A stretch of DNA of 64,000 bases from Aureispira sp963837355. GTDB lineage: Bacteria > Bacteroidota > Bacteroidia > Chitinophagales > Saprospiraceae. Below the pieces are notes generated by a model. It ran no database searches, had not been told where the DNA came from, and worked only from the letters and a program-made list of their open reading frames with translations. The stretch lies in assembly GCA_963837355.1 (NCBI GenBank), contig CAWIMY010000007.1, positions 1,426,001-1,490,000 of the forward strand. Direction: 5' to 3'. Shown in pieces: positions 1-7,924 of the stretch. A program made the translations under genes and the position numbers. Numbering within the stretch: the stretch's first letter is position 1; each line of letters begins with the position of its first letter.

Positions 1-838
1 AGCGGGAACGCGTTCCTCCAGGAAAAAAGATACTGTGGACACGGCGCTCAATCATCAACTGCGAGTAGGCTTTGAGCGTTTCTAAATAGAAACCATTTTT
101 TTTGCGGCGATCAACGCCATACGCCCCTAAACGCGGAAAAATATACCCTAAAACGCGGTTGTACAAGTTAATTCCTGCCCCATACGTGAAGGCAGAAAGC
201 CCAATTTGATCCGCTGCCCAACCCACCAAAATAGAATCTAAATTACTGAAGTGTGTAGGCACCAAAACAACAGTGCCTTTGGGAACCAATTCGCGAATTA
301 AATCGACTTGCCCTACAATTTGTAAGCGATTTTGTAAGCTCTTTTTTGATTTAAAAATGCTGGTGGCATTTAAAATCGTACTAAAAAGTTTAGGAAGAAA
401 TTTCTGCGCCAACTTAAACGTCGAAATTTTAAAATTACTCATAATTTCGCGCAAATAACGCTCCGTGATACGGCGCAATAAGCGGTGGTTATACTCTTCT
501 ACACTGTCTTCTGTTTGGTCTAATGACTTGTTTAAGAGTTTTTTGCGAATGTCGTTCCAGAAATCCAGCTCATCAGGCGGATCGACTTTCCACGGCTCGT
601 TGATGACGCGCATTCGCTCTAGATAGAGTACCTTGGCGATGGCCTCACTCATGGACTCGGGGCGCTTTTGGTTGATGAGCAGCTGGGTGGTGAATTCTGA
701 CGCGTATTTCATAAACTCCTCTTTCTCTTGGCTGAGTTTGTGAATGGGCCAGTCGGTCATCTCCTCTACGGTGGGTAGGGGGTAATTGACAGGCTCCAAC
801 GACGCGGATTCCTTTGGTTTGACCTCCGTATTCTCCAT
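1..838 (-). CDS. Glycerolipid acyltransferase (PlsC/PlsB-like), 3' part outside window
   Basis: A minus-strand open frame runs from an ATG at 838 down to base 1 without a stop, so 279 residues are visible and the C-terminus is missing. After about 170 residues of helical N-terminal sequence comes the acyltransferase core: THFSNLDS (H196 and D201 give the HX4D catalytic motif) and FPGGTRSR at 272-279, matching the FPEGTRS glycerol-3-phosphate-binding block with Gly in place of Glu. The family moves acyl chains from acyl-ACP or acyl-CoA to glycerol-3-phosphate or lysophosphatidate at the inner membrane. The long N-terminal extension is more like GPAT/DHAPAT-type enzymes than short PlsC proteins, but substrate cannot be decided here. 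A promoter -7 box lies about 60 bp upstream. Confidence 0.8.
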   Translation of the reverse strand, partial: MENTEVKPKESASLEPVNYPLPTVEEMTDWPIHKLSQEKEEFMKYASEFTTQLLINQKRPESMSEAIAKVLYLERMRVINEPWKVDPPDELDFWNDIRKKLLNKSLDQTEDSVEEYNHRLLRRITERYLREIMSNFKISTFKLAQKFLPKLFSTILNATSIFKSKKSLQNRLQIVGQVDLIRELVPKGTVVLVPTHFSNLDSILVGWAADQIGLSAFTYGAGINLYNRVLGYIFPRLGAYGVDRRKKNGFYLETLKAYSQLMIERRVHSIFFPGGTRSR

Positions 839-1381
839 TTTTTTAGCTGTAAATTAAGTATTTTAAACGCCCGTACAAAAGCAAGGCGTGTTTTTTCAAA
901 GATAAAGTCAATTGACTCGCTGGTTTATAGAAGACCTATGGCCTTTTAGCCCGCGCAAACTTAAGGATTTATTTTAGATTTTAGTTGACTCTATTTGACG
1001 TAAAGTGATTGTTATAGCACATCCCCTAAAGCGGAGGCCGCCGCTTCCCTAAGGATAAACAAAGTTACTGCTTGTTTTTTGTCATAAAAAAGCCTATCTT
1101 ATGGGCTGTTTGTTGGCCGACCTGATCCTATATTTTGTTAGTAGGGAATAATAGGTAGAGTTTTTTAGGTTTTCAAACAAATTGCATAACTTACACGAAC
1201 AAGGGACAAGTAATGCTTAGCGAGGAATGGTTGTCCCATTGAAGTAGTTATTACAACGAGGGACAAGTCAGAAACTTATCTAAGACGAGTATTAATTTAC
1301 TACTTAACTTCCTTACTACCTTTATTGTTGAAGAACGGCTGAAAGAAAATAGAGTAGGCACAGAACGCGACCAACTATCTT
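839..1381. other. Divergent intergenic region, no gene seen
   Basis: This 543-bp stretch separates two divergent genes. It contains the minus-strand -7 box at 897-904, a second minus-strand TAACTTTG box at 1060-1067, a small GC-rich hairpin (AAGCGG / CCGCTT around 1029-1046) and a 7-bp inverted pair GGGACAA (1203-1209) / TTGTCCC (1230-1236), with GGGACAA repeated near 1261. I found no convincing reading frame or known RNA. Confidence 0.4.
897..904 (-). promoter_or_regulatory. Promoter -7 box for the acyltransferase
   Basis: Read on the minus strand this is TATCTTTG, an exact match to the Bacteroidota -7 consensus TAnnTTTG. It would place the transcript start near 890, about 50 nt before the ATG. 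No convincing TTG/TTTG -33 element is seen at the usual spacing. Confidence 0.5.
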
Positions 1382-3115
1382 ATGACAGAAAAAGAGTTAA
1401 TCGAAAGAGAAGAGCTGCTAGAAGATATTCTAGATGCTTTAGAGGACGGCGATTTCGAAGAAACCGAAGATTTAGCCGATGAGGCTATAGAGGTCTTTCC
1501 CCAAGAGGCATTCGGCTATTATTACATGGCAGAAGCCCTGTTTTTTCAGGCACAACTAGAGGATGCTGTCCACTATTATGGATTGGCCATAGAACGAGCA
1601 GGGGATAACCCTGATTACAAGGCGCGTTTGGCACTTATGCATTCCAAATTGGGAGAAGAAGAAAAAGCCAAGCAAATTTATAAAACCATCGTCGACCAGC
1701 ACGACAACCACGCTGCTTCTCTAGTAGCTTTAGGGGTTTATGCTAGTAATGAGGATGATTATGAAAAGGCGTTGAATTATTTAGACCGAGCTATTGAGGC
1801 ACAAGACGACTACGACGATGCCTATCGAGTACGGGCAATCATCCACAATAACTTGGGCGATTATGACGCGGCTTTACAAGACTTAGAAAAAAGTCTAGAA
1901 AAAACACCGAATGATAACCAGTTGTGGTTACAAAAAATAAAATTGCTTGACAACGCCGACAAAAAAGAAGCGACGTTTCAAGCATTTAAGGATTGGATTG
2001 CTCTAGCTCCCAAAGAAAGTAACCGCTACCACGCGCAAGCGACCTATTATGCCGAGCAAGAACACTTCCAAGAGGCAGAAACGGCTTATAGCAGTGCCAT
2101 TGAGTACCAGATTTACGGTGATTATGCCGCGCTGGCTTCTATTTTAGGAAGAGCTTGGGCACGGTTACACCAACACGAATTAGAAGGGGCTTTAGAGGAT
2201 TTCAATCGAGTGATTCACCTAGAGCCCAAGACAGCTGCGGCTTATGTAGGGGTGGCAGATGCCTATTATGAACAAGGAGAGTTAGATGCGGCCCTTAATT
2301 ACTTAGATATTGGCTTGGATGTCGTTTTGGATGATCCTTGGGAATTGTACAATAAAAAAGGCGTATTGCTCACCAAATCCCAACAATGGGAGGCCGCAAA
2401 GGTCGCTTTTGAAGCTATTTTGGAATACGAGGAAGAGGCACAGGCCGAAGGCTACTTTAGCTTAGGTAAACTCTACCAAGCCAAGGGCGATTTGCAAGAG
2501 GCATTCAGAAATTGGCGCAAAGCCAGTGATATTTTCCATTTAGAGGCCGATAAATGCCTTGAATTGTATTGTTCGGAGTTTTTGGAGCGCGAACTGCGGG
2601 AAAAGGAAATTGCCTTGCTAGGCGATATGCAAGAAAAATTTCAGGAAAACCGACAATCGGCTATTCTCAAACAACTCTTTGGGAAGTATTGGACGGTAGA
2701 TTGGCGGGCGACGTTGGCCAACAACAAAATGTTGAAAGACATGCCTGCGGAATTTGAAAAGCCTTTCAAGGCAACCCTCAACCGTTTGTGCTTGACACTG
2801 ACACCCGAGGGGTTGATTTTGGTTAATCCTGGCAACGACAGTGTGCGTATTGTCTACGCCATTGAGCAAGAAAATAGCGAGCAAATCACCATTGAAGGTG
2901 TTCCCTTGAACGGGATGCAAAAGAAGTCATTTACCCTGTTACCAAAAGGCACACAATTGGTGATGCGCGGGTTTGGCGAAGAAGATGCCGATATTGACCT
3001 TTATTTAAAAGTGACAGCGACGGGCGACTTATCTAGTGCTGTCAAACAGGCACTTCGCCAGTCAGAAGTAGCAGGGGATTTATCGTATCTAGGCGCAGGT
3101 TTTAAATTGCCTTAA
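1382..3115 (+). CDS. Cytoplasmic TPR-repeat protein
   Basis: A 577-residue acidic protein without signal peptide. Residues from about 10 to 400 form tandem tetratricopeptide repeats of roughly 34 residues, with typical helices such as YYYMAEALFFQAQLEDA, ALNYLDRAIEAQDDYDDAY and AAYVGVADAYYEQGELDAA. Residues after about 430 form a separate C-terminal domain without obvious TPR character (LTLTPEGLILVNPGN region) that I do not recognise. TPR arrays are protein-interaction scaffolds, and the partner is unknown. The gene stands alone, divergent from the acyltransferase and followed by a hairpin terminator before ung. Confidence 0.75.
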   Translation: MTEKELIEREELLEDILDALEDGDFEETEDLADEAIEVFPQEAFGYYYMAEALFFQAQLEDAVHYYGLAIERAGDNPDYKARLALMHSKLGEEEKAKQIYKTIVDQHDNHAASLVALGVYASNEDDYEKALNYLDRAIEAQDDYDDAYRVRAIIHNNLGDYDAALQDLEKSLEKTPNDNQLWLQKIKLLDNADKKEATFQAFKDWIALAPKESNRYHAQATYYAEQEHFQEAETAYSSAIEYQIYGDYAALASILGRAWARLHQHELEGALEDFNRVIHLEPKTAAAYVGVADAYYEQGELDAALNYLDIGLDVVLDDPWELYNKKGVLLTKSQQWEAAKVAFEAILEYEEEAQAEGYFSLGKLYQAKGDLQEAFRNWRKASDIFHLEADKCLELYCSEFLERELREKEIALLGDMQEKFQENRQSAILKQLFGKYWTVDWRATLANNKMLKDMPAEFEKPFKATLNRLCLTLTPEGLILVNPGNDSVRIVYAIEQENSEQITIEGVPLNGMQKKSFTLLPKGTQLVMRGFGEEDADIDLYLKVTATGDLSSAVKQALRQSEVAGDLSYLGAGFKLP

Positions 3116-3160
3116 TTGTCGAAACAATACCGTATTATACGTTCTAATAAGAAACCGTAT

Positions 3161-3203
3161 AGAAGTTGTCTTTAAGTAAACCTTGAAGGCAACTTCTTGT
3201 TTT
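3161..3203 (+). terminator. Hairpin terminator after the TPR gene
   Basis: An AGAAGTTG arm pairs with CAACTTCT across a loop of about 20 nt, followed by TTGTTTT. It lies about 45 bp after the TPR stop. Confidence 0.5.
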
Positions 3204-3274
3204 AGCAATAGTATTACACACTATCCATCCCTCCAAGTACTTAAAACTTGTAGAAAAACACACTTTGTTAGCTT

Positions 3275-3967
3275 ATGGCATCAGTAAAAGACGTAAAAAT
3301 TGAAGAGACCTGGAAAGAAGCGTTGGCGGAAGAATTTGGAAAACCCTATTTTGCCGCCATTAAAGATTTCCTCCGAACGGCTCATGGCGAAGGAAAAACC
3401 ATCTATCCACCCGCTAAACTTATTTTTCATGCGTTCGACCGCGTTCCATTGCCCAACGTAAAAGTAGTTATCTTAGGGCAAGACCCTTACCACGGTCCTG
3501 GCCAGGCGCACGGCTTGTCTTTCTCCGTGCCTAAAGTCGCCAAAACGCCCCCCTCTTTGCGTACGATTTACAAAGAACTATTGGAGGATGTAGAGGACTT
3601 TGAAAAGCCCAACCACGGGAACTTAGAAAAATGGGCCGATCAAGGTGTTTTCTTGCTCAACGCTTTCTTGACCGTAGAACATAAAAAAGCAGGGTCGCAT
3701 CAAAAAATAGGCTGGGGTAATTTTACCGATGCCGTCATTCAAAAAATATCCGACGAGCGTAAAGGCGTAGTGTTTATGTTGTGGGGGGCTTTTGCGAAGA
3801 AAAAAGCCAGTTTGATTGACGGAAGCAAACACCTTATTTTGGAGGCCGCGCATCCCTCTCCACTTGCCCGAGATGCTTTTTTGGGCAGCAAGCATTTTTC
3901 ACAAGCCAATACTTATTTACAAGAGCAAGGCAAAGAGCCTATTGATTGGACGTTGGATCAAGTGTAA
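3275..3967 (+). CDS. ung: Uracil-DNA glycosylase, family 1
   Basis: This 230-residue protein has the normal length for family-1 UDG, which removes uracil from DNA to start base-excision repair in the cytoplasm. The water-activating motif GQDPYHG lies at 68-74 (Asp70) and the DNA-intercalation motif AHPSPLA near 191-198 with His193. Between them are the uracil-pocket sequence GLSFSV (80-85) and LLNAFLTV. The last His-containing loop reads HPSPLA rather than HPSPLS, a common variant. The gene is monocistronic, with terminators before and after it. Confidence 0.95.
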   Translation: MASVKDVKIEETWKEALAEEFGKPYFAAIKDFLRTAHGEGKTIYPPAKLIFHAFDRVPLPNVKVVILGQDPYHGPGQAHGLSFSVPKVAKTPPSLRTIYKELLEDVEDFEKPNHGNLEKWADQGVFLLNAFLTVEHKKAGSHQKIGWGNFTDAVIQKISDERKGVVFMLWGAFAKKKASLIDGSKHLILEAAHPSPLARDAFLGSKHFSQANTYLQEQGKEPIDWTLDQV

Positions 3968-3984
3968 AATAAAAAAATAGTACG

Positions 3985-4017
3985 AGGCATCTTTCCTTTG
4001 GGAAGGTGCCTTTTTTA
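3985..4017 (+). terminator. Rho-independent terminator after ung
   Basis: The arms AGGCATCTTTCC and GGAAGGTGCC pair with one G-T pair and one bulge around a short loop, followed directly by TTTTTT. Confidence 0.8.
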
Positions 4018-4081
4018 TTGGAATTGCTTGCGCTACTTAGGGTAAGTTTTTAACGCTATTTTGAAAATAGTAGGCTGTTTA

Positions 4082-4112
4082 TTGTAATAATTCCAAGAAT
4101 AGCGTATTTTTG
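4082..4112 (+). promoter_or_regulatory. Promoter of the rpsF-rpsR-rplI operon
   Basis: TTG at 4082-4084 (-33 element) is separated by 20 bp from TATTTTTG at 4105-4112, an exact TAnnTTTG -7 box. The start would fall near 4119, giving a leader of about 60 nt before rpsF. Confidence 0.7.
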
Positions 4113-4179
4113 CAGGCGCTAAAGGGCAACCGCTCTCTAGCATTATTGTAAACCATCGTTAGTAAATTTTTTAATCGTA

Positions 4180-4578
4180 ATGAGACAATACGAAACAACG
4201 TTCATCATCAATCCCACACTGTCAGGTGATGAAATTAAGCAGACAGCTCAGATGTACTCCGACTTCTTGAAAGAAGAAGGCGCAGAAATTATACATTTAG
4301 AGAACATGGGTGTACAACAAATGGCCTATCCAATCCAGAAGCGTTCTTCTGGTGCTTACTTCTTTTTGGAGTACAAATCTCCTAGTGGAGAGGTCATCAA
4401 CAAAATGGAATTGGCTTTCCGTCGTGACGACAATGTGTTGCGTTACTTGACTATCAAGGTAGACAAGCACCGCGCTCAGTACAACATCGACAAGCGTGCT
4501 GGTCGTTTTGACAAGAAGCTAGAAGGAGAAAATCCTGGCGCTAAGAACATGGAAATCGCTGAAAAAGCTAAAGAATAA
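4180..4578 (+). CDS. rpsF: 30S ribosomal protein bS6
   Basis: This 132-residue protein opens MRQYETTFIINPTLS, the usual bS6 start, and has the conserved core AYPIQKRSSGAYFFLEYKS and FRRDDNVLRYLTIKVD. bS6 binds bS18 and helix h23 in the platform of the small subunit. It is the first gene of the classic rpsF-rpsR-rplI operon, 102 bp ahead of rpsR. The C-terminal 25 residues are charged and variable, as is usual. No Shine-Dalgarno sequence is visible, in keeping with Bacteroidota. Confidence 0.97.
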   Translation: MRQYETTFIINPTLSGDEIKQTAQMYSDFLKEEGAEIIHLENMGVQQMAYPIQKRSSGAYFFLEYKSPSGEVINKMELAFRRDDNVLRYLTIKVDKHRAQYNIDKRAGRFDKKLEGENPGAKNMEIAEKAKE

Positions 4579-4617
4579 ACCCTTTAGATTTATTGTAATT
4601 TATTTTGAAAATGACGA

Positions 4618-4658
4618 CCAACACCTTTCTCGATTATTCGAGCACAAACAGGGGTTGG
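4618..4658 (+). promoter_or_regulatory. Predicted two-tier RNA hairpin between rpsF and rpsR
   Basis: CCAACACC (4618-4625) can pair with GGGGTTGG (4651-4658) at 7 of 8 positions, enclosing a perfect inner hairpin CTCG-attatt-CGAG (4629-4642). The structure ends 22 nt before the rpsR ATG. bS6:bS18 complexes bind structured mRNA leaders in other phyla, so autoregulation is conceivable, but no match to the known leader motif was established. Confidence 0.4.
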
Positions 4659-4680
4659 CCTCCTATAAAAGCTGTATAAG

Positions 4681-4947
4681 ATGGCAACTAGAGAAGACAT
4701 AAAATTTTTGAGCAATCCTAAAATCGGTCAGAAACGCAAAAAATATTGCCGTTTCCGTCGTTACGGAATCAAGTCAATTGATTATAGAGATGTTGACTTT
4801 TTGATGAACTTTATCAACGAACAAGGTAAGATTTTGCCTCGTCGTATTACTGGTAACTCATTGAAATACCAAAGAAAAGTGGCTACGGCTGTTAAGCGTG
4901 CGCGCCACTTGAGTTTGCTACCCTATGTAGTCGACAACTTGAAATAA
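4681..4947 (+). CDS. rpsR: 30S ribosomal protein bS18
   Basis: This 88-residue basic protein contains the bS18 core KYCRFRRYGIKSIDYRDVDFL and the C-terminal signature LPRRITGNSLKYQRKVATAVKRAR. It partners bS6 on the 30S platform. In some Bacteroidota bS6, bS18 and bS21 hold the 16S anti-Shine-Dalgarno, which fits the lack of SD sequences in this window (family knowledge, not shown here). It is the middle gene of the operon, 57 bp ahead of rplI. Confidence 0.97.
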   Translation: MATREDIKFLSNPKIGQKRKKYCRFRRYGIKSIDYRDVDFLMNFINEQGKILPRRITGNSLKYQRKVATAVKRARHLSLLPYVVDNLK

Positions 4948-5004
4948 GCCCTGCCTTTTTAGGCGTCTGGCTTCTCATTAAACTTTATAATCAGACAATC
5001 TATC

Positions 5005-5502
5005 ATGGAAATTATATTATTAAAAGACGTAGAGCACATAGGCTTGGCCAAAGCTTTGGTTTCTGTAAAAGCTGGTTACGCACGTAACTTCTTGATCCCA
5101 AATGGCTTGGCTATCGTGGCCAACAAAGCCAACAAAAATAGCTTAATGCAAGAAATCATGCAGCAAGAAGAACGCGCTGCTAAAATCTTGGAAGATGCTA
5201 AAGAATTGGCAGCCGATTTGGCTACCAAAACACTGGATATTGCTGTAAAAGCAGGTACGAGTGGTAAAATCTTTGGTTCGGTTTCTAACGTTCAGTTGGT
5301 GAATGCCATCAAAGACCAATTTGGTCTGGAAATCGACAAGAAGAAAATCAAACTTCCTGAAGACGTGAAAATGTTGGGTATTTACACCGCGATATTGAAC
5401 TTGCACAAAGAAGTACAAGCTCCCTTGAAATTTAAAGTAGATGACGACCGTGGCGAAGATACGCCTACTGTTGCTCCTACCAACGAAGAGACTGCCGAGT
5501 AA
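5005..5502 (+). CDS. rplI: 50S ribosomal protein bL9
   Basis: This 165-residue protein starts MEIILLKDVEHIGLAKALVSVK and has the bL9 N-terminal signature with YARNFLIPNGLA, followed by the long connecting helix (about 40-75) and the C-terminal domain (SGKIFGSVSNVQLVNAI, about 90-150). It is slightly longer than E. coli L9 (149) because of an acidic Thr/Glu-rich tail. It is the last gene of the operon, followed by a strong terminator. Confidence 0.97.
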   Translation: MEIILLKDVEHIGLAKALVSVKAGYARNFLIPNGLAIVANKANKNSLMQEIMQQEERAAKILEDAKELAADLATKTLDIAVKAGTSGKIFGSVSNVQLVNAIKDQFGLEIDKKKIKLPEDVKMLGIYTAILNLHKEVQAPLKFKVDDDRGEDTPTVAPTNEETAE

Positions 5503-5525
5503 TTGGTTCTATTCTCGTATAGTAA

Positions 5526-5561
5526 GCGCCCTTCCGATTGTTCGGAAGGGCGCTTTTTTAT
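5526..5561 (+). terminator. Strong terminator of the ribosomal operon
   Basis: GCGCCCTTCCGA and TCGGAAGGGCGC form a perfect 12-bp stem with a very short loop, followed by TTTTTT. Confidence 0.9.
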
Positions 5562-5578
5562 TTTACTAGTAGTTTATC

Positions 5579-6268
5579 CTATTTTAGGCTGTTGAGTTCT
5601 TGGATGAGGTGGTGAACTTTAGTGCAGGGGTTGTGGGTAGCGTATCTTTTATCTACATGCAATGCTTCTAATTTTTGGGCGTATTTAATAGCTCTTTCTT
5701 GATCTCCGCATTCTTTTAATAAATCATACATTCCTACATGGTTCTTTTTGTATTTGAACTCCTTCTTGCCAGCTTTACGAATGGCAACTTCTAATTTATT
5801 TTTGTATTGATTTCGTGATACACCTGTATTTACATAGTTGAAGTGGAGCAAGTACCATAACTCGAAGGCTTCATTTGTCCACGCACAATTAATTTTAGGT
5901 GTTGAATTCCCTCCTTTATTTATCGCATTATCAAAATTGTCTAGAGGGAAACTATCTTTATCAAATACTGCCCAAGTACTGTCTATAGTTCTAAGATATT
6001 GTTTTTGATACCGCTGGCGGAGCTTCTCCGTTTCTTCAATCATAGATAATGTATTCTTGCCTGTTCCATCAACGTCGATATTAACGAGTCCTAGGACTCC
6101 AGGTGGTAGATCCTTTTTGAGCGACTCAAAATAGTTAGGTTCAGTTTTCTCCCCTTCACAAACAATAAGATAGAATATTCTCTTTTTTCTGTTTCCTCTT
6201 TTCCGACCTTGCTGTGCCTGACCAAATTTTTCAAGACGAGAATCTTCAATTCTCTTGGCTTTAGACAT
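5579..6268 (-). CDS. RloB-like Toprim-type protein
   Basis: This 229-residue protein matches the RloB family by eye. A basic N-terminus leads into CEGEKTEPNYF (37-47), FDKDSF (102-107, Asp103 and Asp105), CAWTNEAFELWYLLHF (128-143) and NPCTKVH (213-219). The Glu and DxD placement is that of a Toprim-like metal-dependent nuclease fold. RloB genes occur with an RloA ATPase, often in restriction or abortive-infection loci, and similar ATPase/Toprim pairs (AbiL, PARIS) act in phage defence. The start overlaps the end of the upstream ATPase gene by 8 bp, so the two are translationally coupled. Nuclease activity and defence role are inferences. Confidence 0.8.
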   Translation of the reverse strand: MSKAKRIEDSRLEKFGQAQQGRKRGNRKKRIFYLIVCEGEKTEPNYFESLKKDLPPGVLGLVNIDVDGTGKNTLSMIEETEKLRQRYQKQYLRTIDSTWAVFDKDSFPLDNFDNAINKGGNSTPKINCAWTNEAFELWYLLHFNYVNTGVSRNQYKNKLEVAIRKAGKKEFKYKKNHVGMYDLLKECGDQERAIKYAQKLEALHVDKRYATHNPCTKVHHLIQELNSLK

Positions 6269-7547
6269 GATGTATCAATTTTTCGAGGTTATTGATAAAA
6301 GGAATGGCACCATATCTACCAGCAATATAATCCCTTTCAAAAGAACGGTCCTTTCTTACTTTTTTATCTGACTCTTCTTCTCTGTACTCAATAAGGGAAT
6401 ACAAATCACTAGCTCCATAGTGGTCTTTTTCTACAAAGTAAATTTGATCTCTTCTAAATTGACCATAGTGGAGCAAATTAGTGTCGTGGGTGGCAAAAAC
6501 TAACTGCGCATTTCTTAAATTATATTCCTCAGAATTGAATAAATTAGTAATGGCAGTTGTTAGTAAAGGATGTAGTTTAGCATCCAACTCATCAATGACT
6601 AAAATACCACCACTTGCTAAGGTAGCGAAAATTGGACCCGATAGATCTACCAATTTATTAGTGCCAGATGATTCTCGTTCTCTCAGATCAAAATTCTTAG
6701 TTCCTACCTGTTGCCCTGCTGCGTCGTACATTTTGTGGATTGTATTAATACGCGCTATTTGCTTTCCATCTAAGTCTTTTACAATTTCCTCTATCAATTC
6801 CTTAGGAAAGTCTTTGTTGAATGCAGCAGCACTTACTTTTTCTTTTCTAAATTCTAATTGATCAAATCCTAAATCTAGGGCTCTGAAAAAGTTCAATAAC
6901 TGCTCTCTGGAGTCTTTTTCATCTAATAAAGAAAAAGTAACGGGACTGTAATCTTCATGGTCTACACCAGAAATAGTATTCCAGTTTTTAAACCACTCCA
7001 TAAGTTGGTTAGCTATATCTCCATTGAACTGATCTACTACCGATAGAAATAGAGCGTTATCTCTCGTTTTGCTCTCTAAACCCATCCCTTCTGTATATTC
7101 AGGCGCTACTCCAATTCCTTCGTTATCTCTGATAAATAAGGGGATTTCTTCTTTGCGTACTTTTGTGAATAACCACTCCTTGTGGATGGTGTCTAAGGTC
7201 ATTTCAAATCCATATCGGTACCAAGTCTTATTGATTAGAAAGATAGCTTCAAAATGAGAAGGTTCTTTTTCTGTACTAGTATTTAACAAGAAGGGGACAA
7301 TGTCAAATTTATAAGTGGAAGATTTTTCGGCTGAAGTCATCACGATTCTTCGCATTTTTGACATAGCCTTGATTAGATTAGACTTACCACTAGAATTAGC
7401 GCCATAGATTACGGCACTTTTTAACAGTTTACAATCGTCTTGGCAGAAAGTAGAGTCTTTGTATTCGGTAATGTTAGTAGCTTCTAAAGATAACGTTTTC
7501 CGTTCTTTAAAAGATAAGAAATTCTCTATAGTAAATTTGATAAGCAT
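6261..7547 (-). CDS. RloA-like AAA/ABC-type ATPase
   Basis: A 428-residue ABC-class ATPase of the AAA_15/AAA_21 type that is usually paired with RloB. It starts MLIKFTIENFLSFKE, a typical opening for these proteins. The Walker A motif GANSSGKS is at 49-56, the signature-like ESSGTNKL at 292-299, Walker B LVIDELD at 316-322 followed by AKLHP, and the switch His in FATHDTNLL at 351-359. There is no transmembrane segment, so this is not a transporter. It is co-transcribed with the RloB-like gene. A perfect 17-bp palindrome lies 57-73 bp upstream of its ATG. In the known two-gene defence systems the ATPase senses a phage trigger and controls the Toprim partner; that role is inferred here. Confidence 0.8.
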   Translation of the reverse strand: MLIKFTIENFLSFKERKTLSLEATNITEYKDSTFCQDDCKLLKSAVIYGANSSGKSNLIKAMSKMRRIVMTSAEKSSTYKFDIVPFLLNTSTEKEPSHFEAIFLINKTWYRYGFEMTLDTIHKEWLFTKVRKEEIPLFIRDNEGIGVAPEYTEGMGLESKTRDNALFLSVVDQFNGDIANQLMEWFKNWNTISGVDHEDYSPVTFSLLDEKDSREQLLNFFRALDLGFDQLEFRKEKVSAAAFNKDFPKELIEEIVKDLDGKQIARINTIHKMYDAAGQQVGTKNFDLRERESSGTNKLVDLSGPIFATLASGGILVIDELDAKLHPLLTTAITNLFNSEEYNLRNAQLVFATHDTNLLHYGQFRRDQIYFVEKDHYGASDLYSLIEYREEESDKKVRKDRSFERDYIAGRYGAIPFINNLEKLIHHV

Positions 7548-7603
7548 CTTTCTATGTTTTTGTACCCTTGCGATAATGTCTGTTAATTAAAGATAACACA
7601 AAA

Positions 7604-7620
7604 GTGAGAAATTTTCTCAC
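7604..7620. promoter_or_regulatory. Perfect palindrome upstream of rloAB, candidate operator
   Basis: GTGAGAAATTTTCTCAC consists of two perfect 8-bp arms around a single central T. It sits 57 bp before the RloA-like ATG, in the region where its promoter should be. It has no T-run suggesting a terminator, so a dimeric repressor site is plausible. No regulator gene lies next to it. Confidence 0.45.
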
Positions 7621-7821
7621 AAAATCAATTTTAAAATAGAATAGACATTCTTGGCAATGCCGATTAATAGAGGCTAACTATTAAGGAACAACAAGCCTAT
7701 TTCACTAAGAACCACATGAACGGACAAAATAATTTCCCACCAAAGCAACTTACCTAAGCTGATAGTACTACCTTTATGGACAGATCAACCGTTCAAAATA
7801 GCTCCTTTACACCTATATTCT

Positions 7822-7829
7822 TATATTTG
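7822..7829 (+). promoter_or_regulatory. Promoter -7 box of the giant TPR gene
   Basis: TATATTTG is an exact TAnnTTTG match. It implies a leader of about 90 nt before the ATG at 7925. The -33 side is weak. Confidence 0.5.
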
Positions 7830-7924
7830 TCGGGAGGACGAAAGAACAAAACGCAGTCGGTAACTGTCCTTACAACAAGAAAAGGACGCCAATACGCGTT
7901 TGAAAAGAACAACCAATACGAAAC

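Larger units (their letters stand above)
7548..7924. other. Divergent intergenic region between rloA and the giant TPR gene
   Basis: The 377-bp gap holds the palindrome at 7604-7620 on the rloA side and the TATATTTG box at 7822-7829 on the other. I see no reading frame or known RNA in the remainder. Confidence 0.5.

Noticed and set aside
1382..3115. Reading frames inside the TPR gene on either strand
   Set aside because: Short antisense or alternative frames with no domain content; they are shadows of the real gene.
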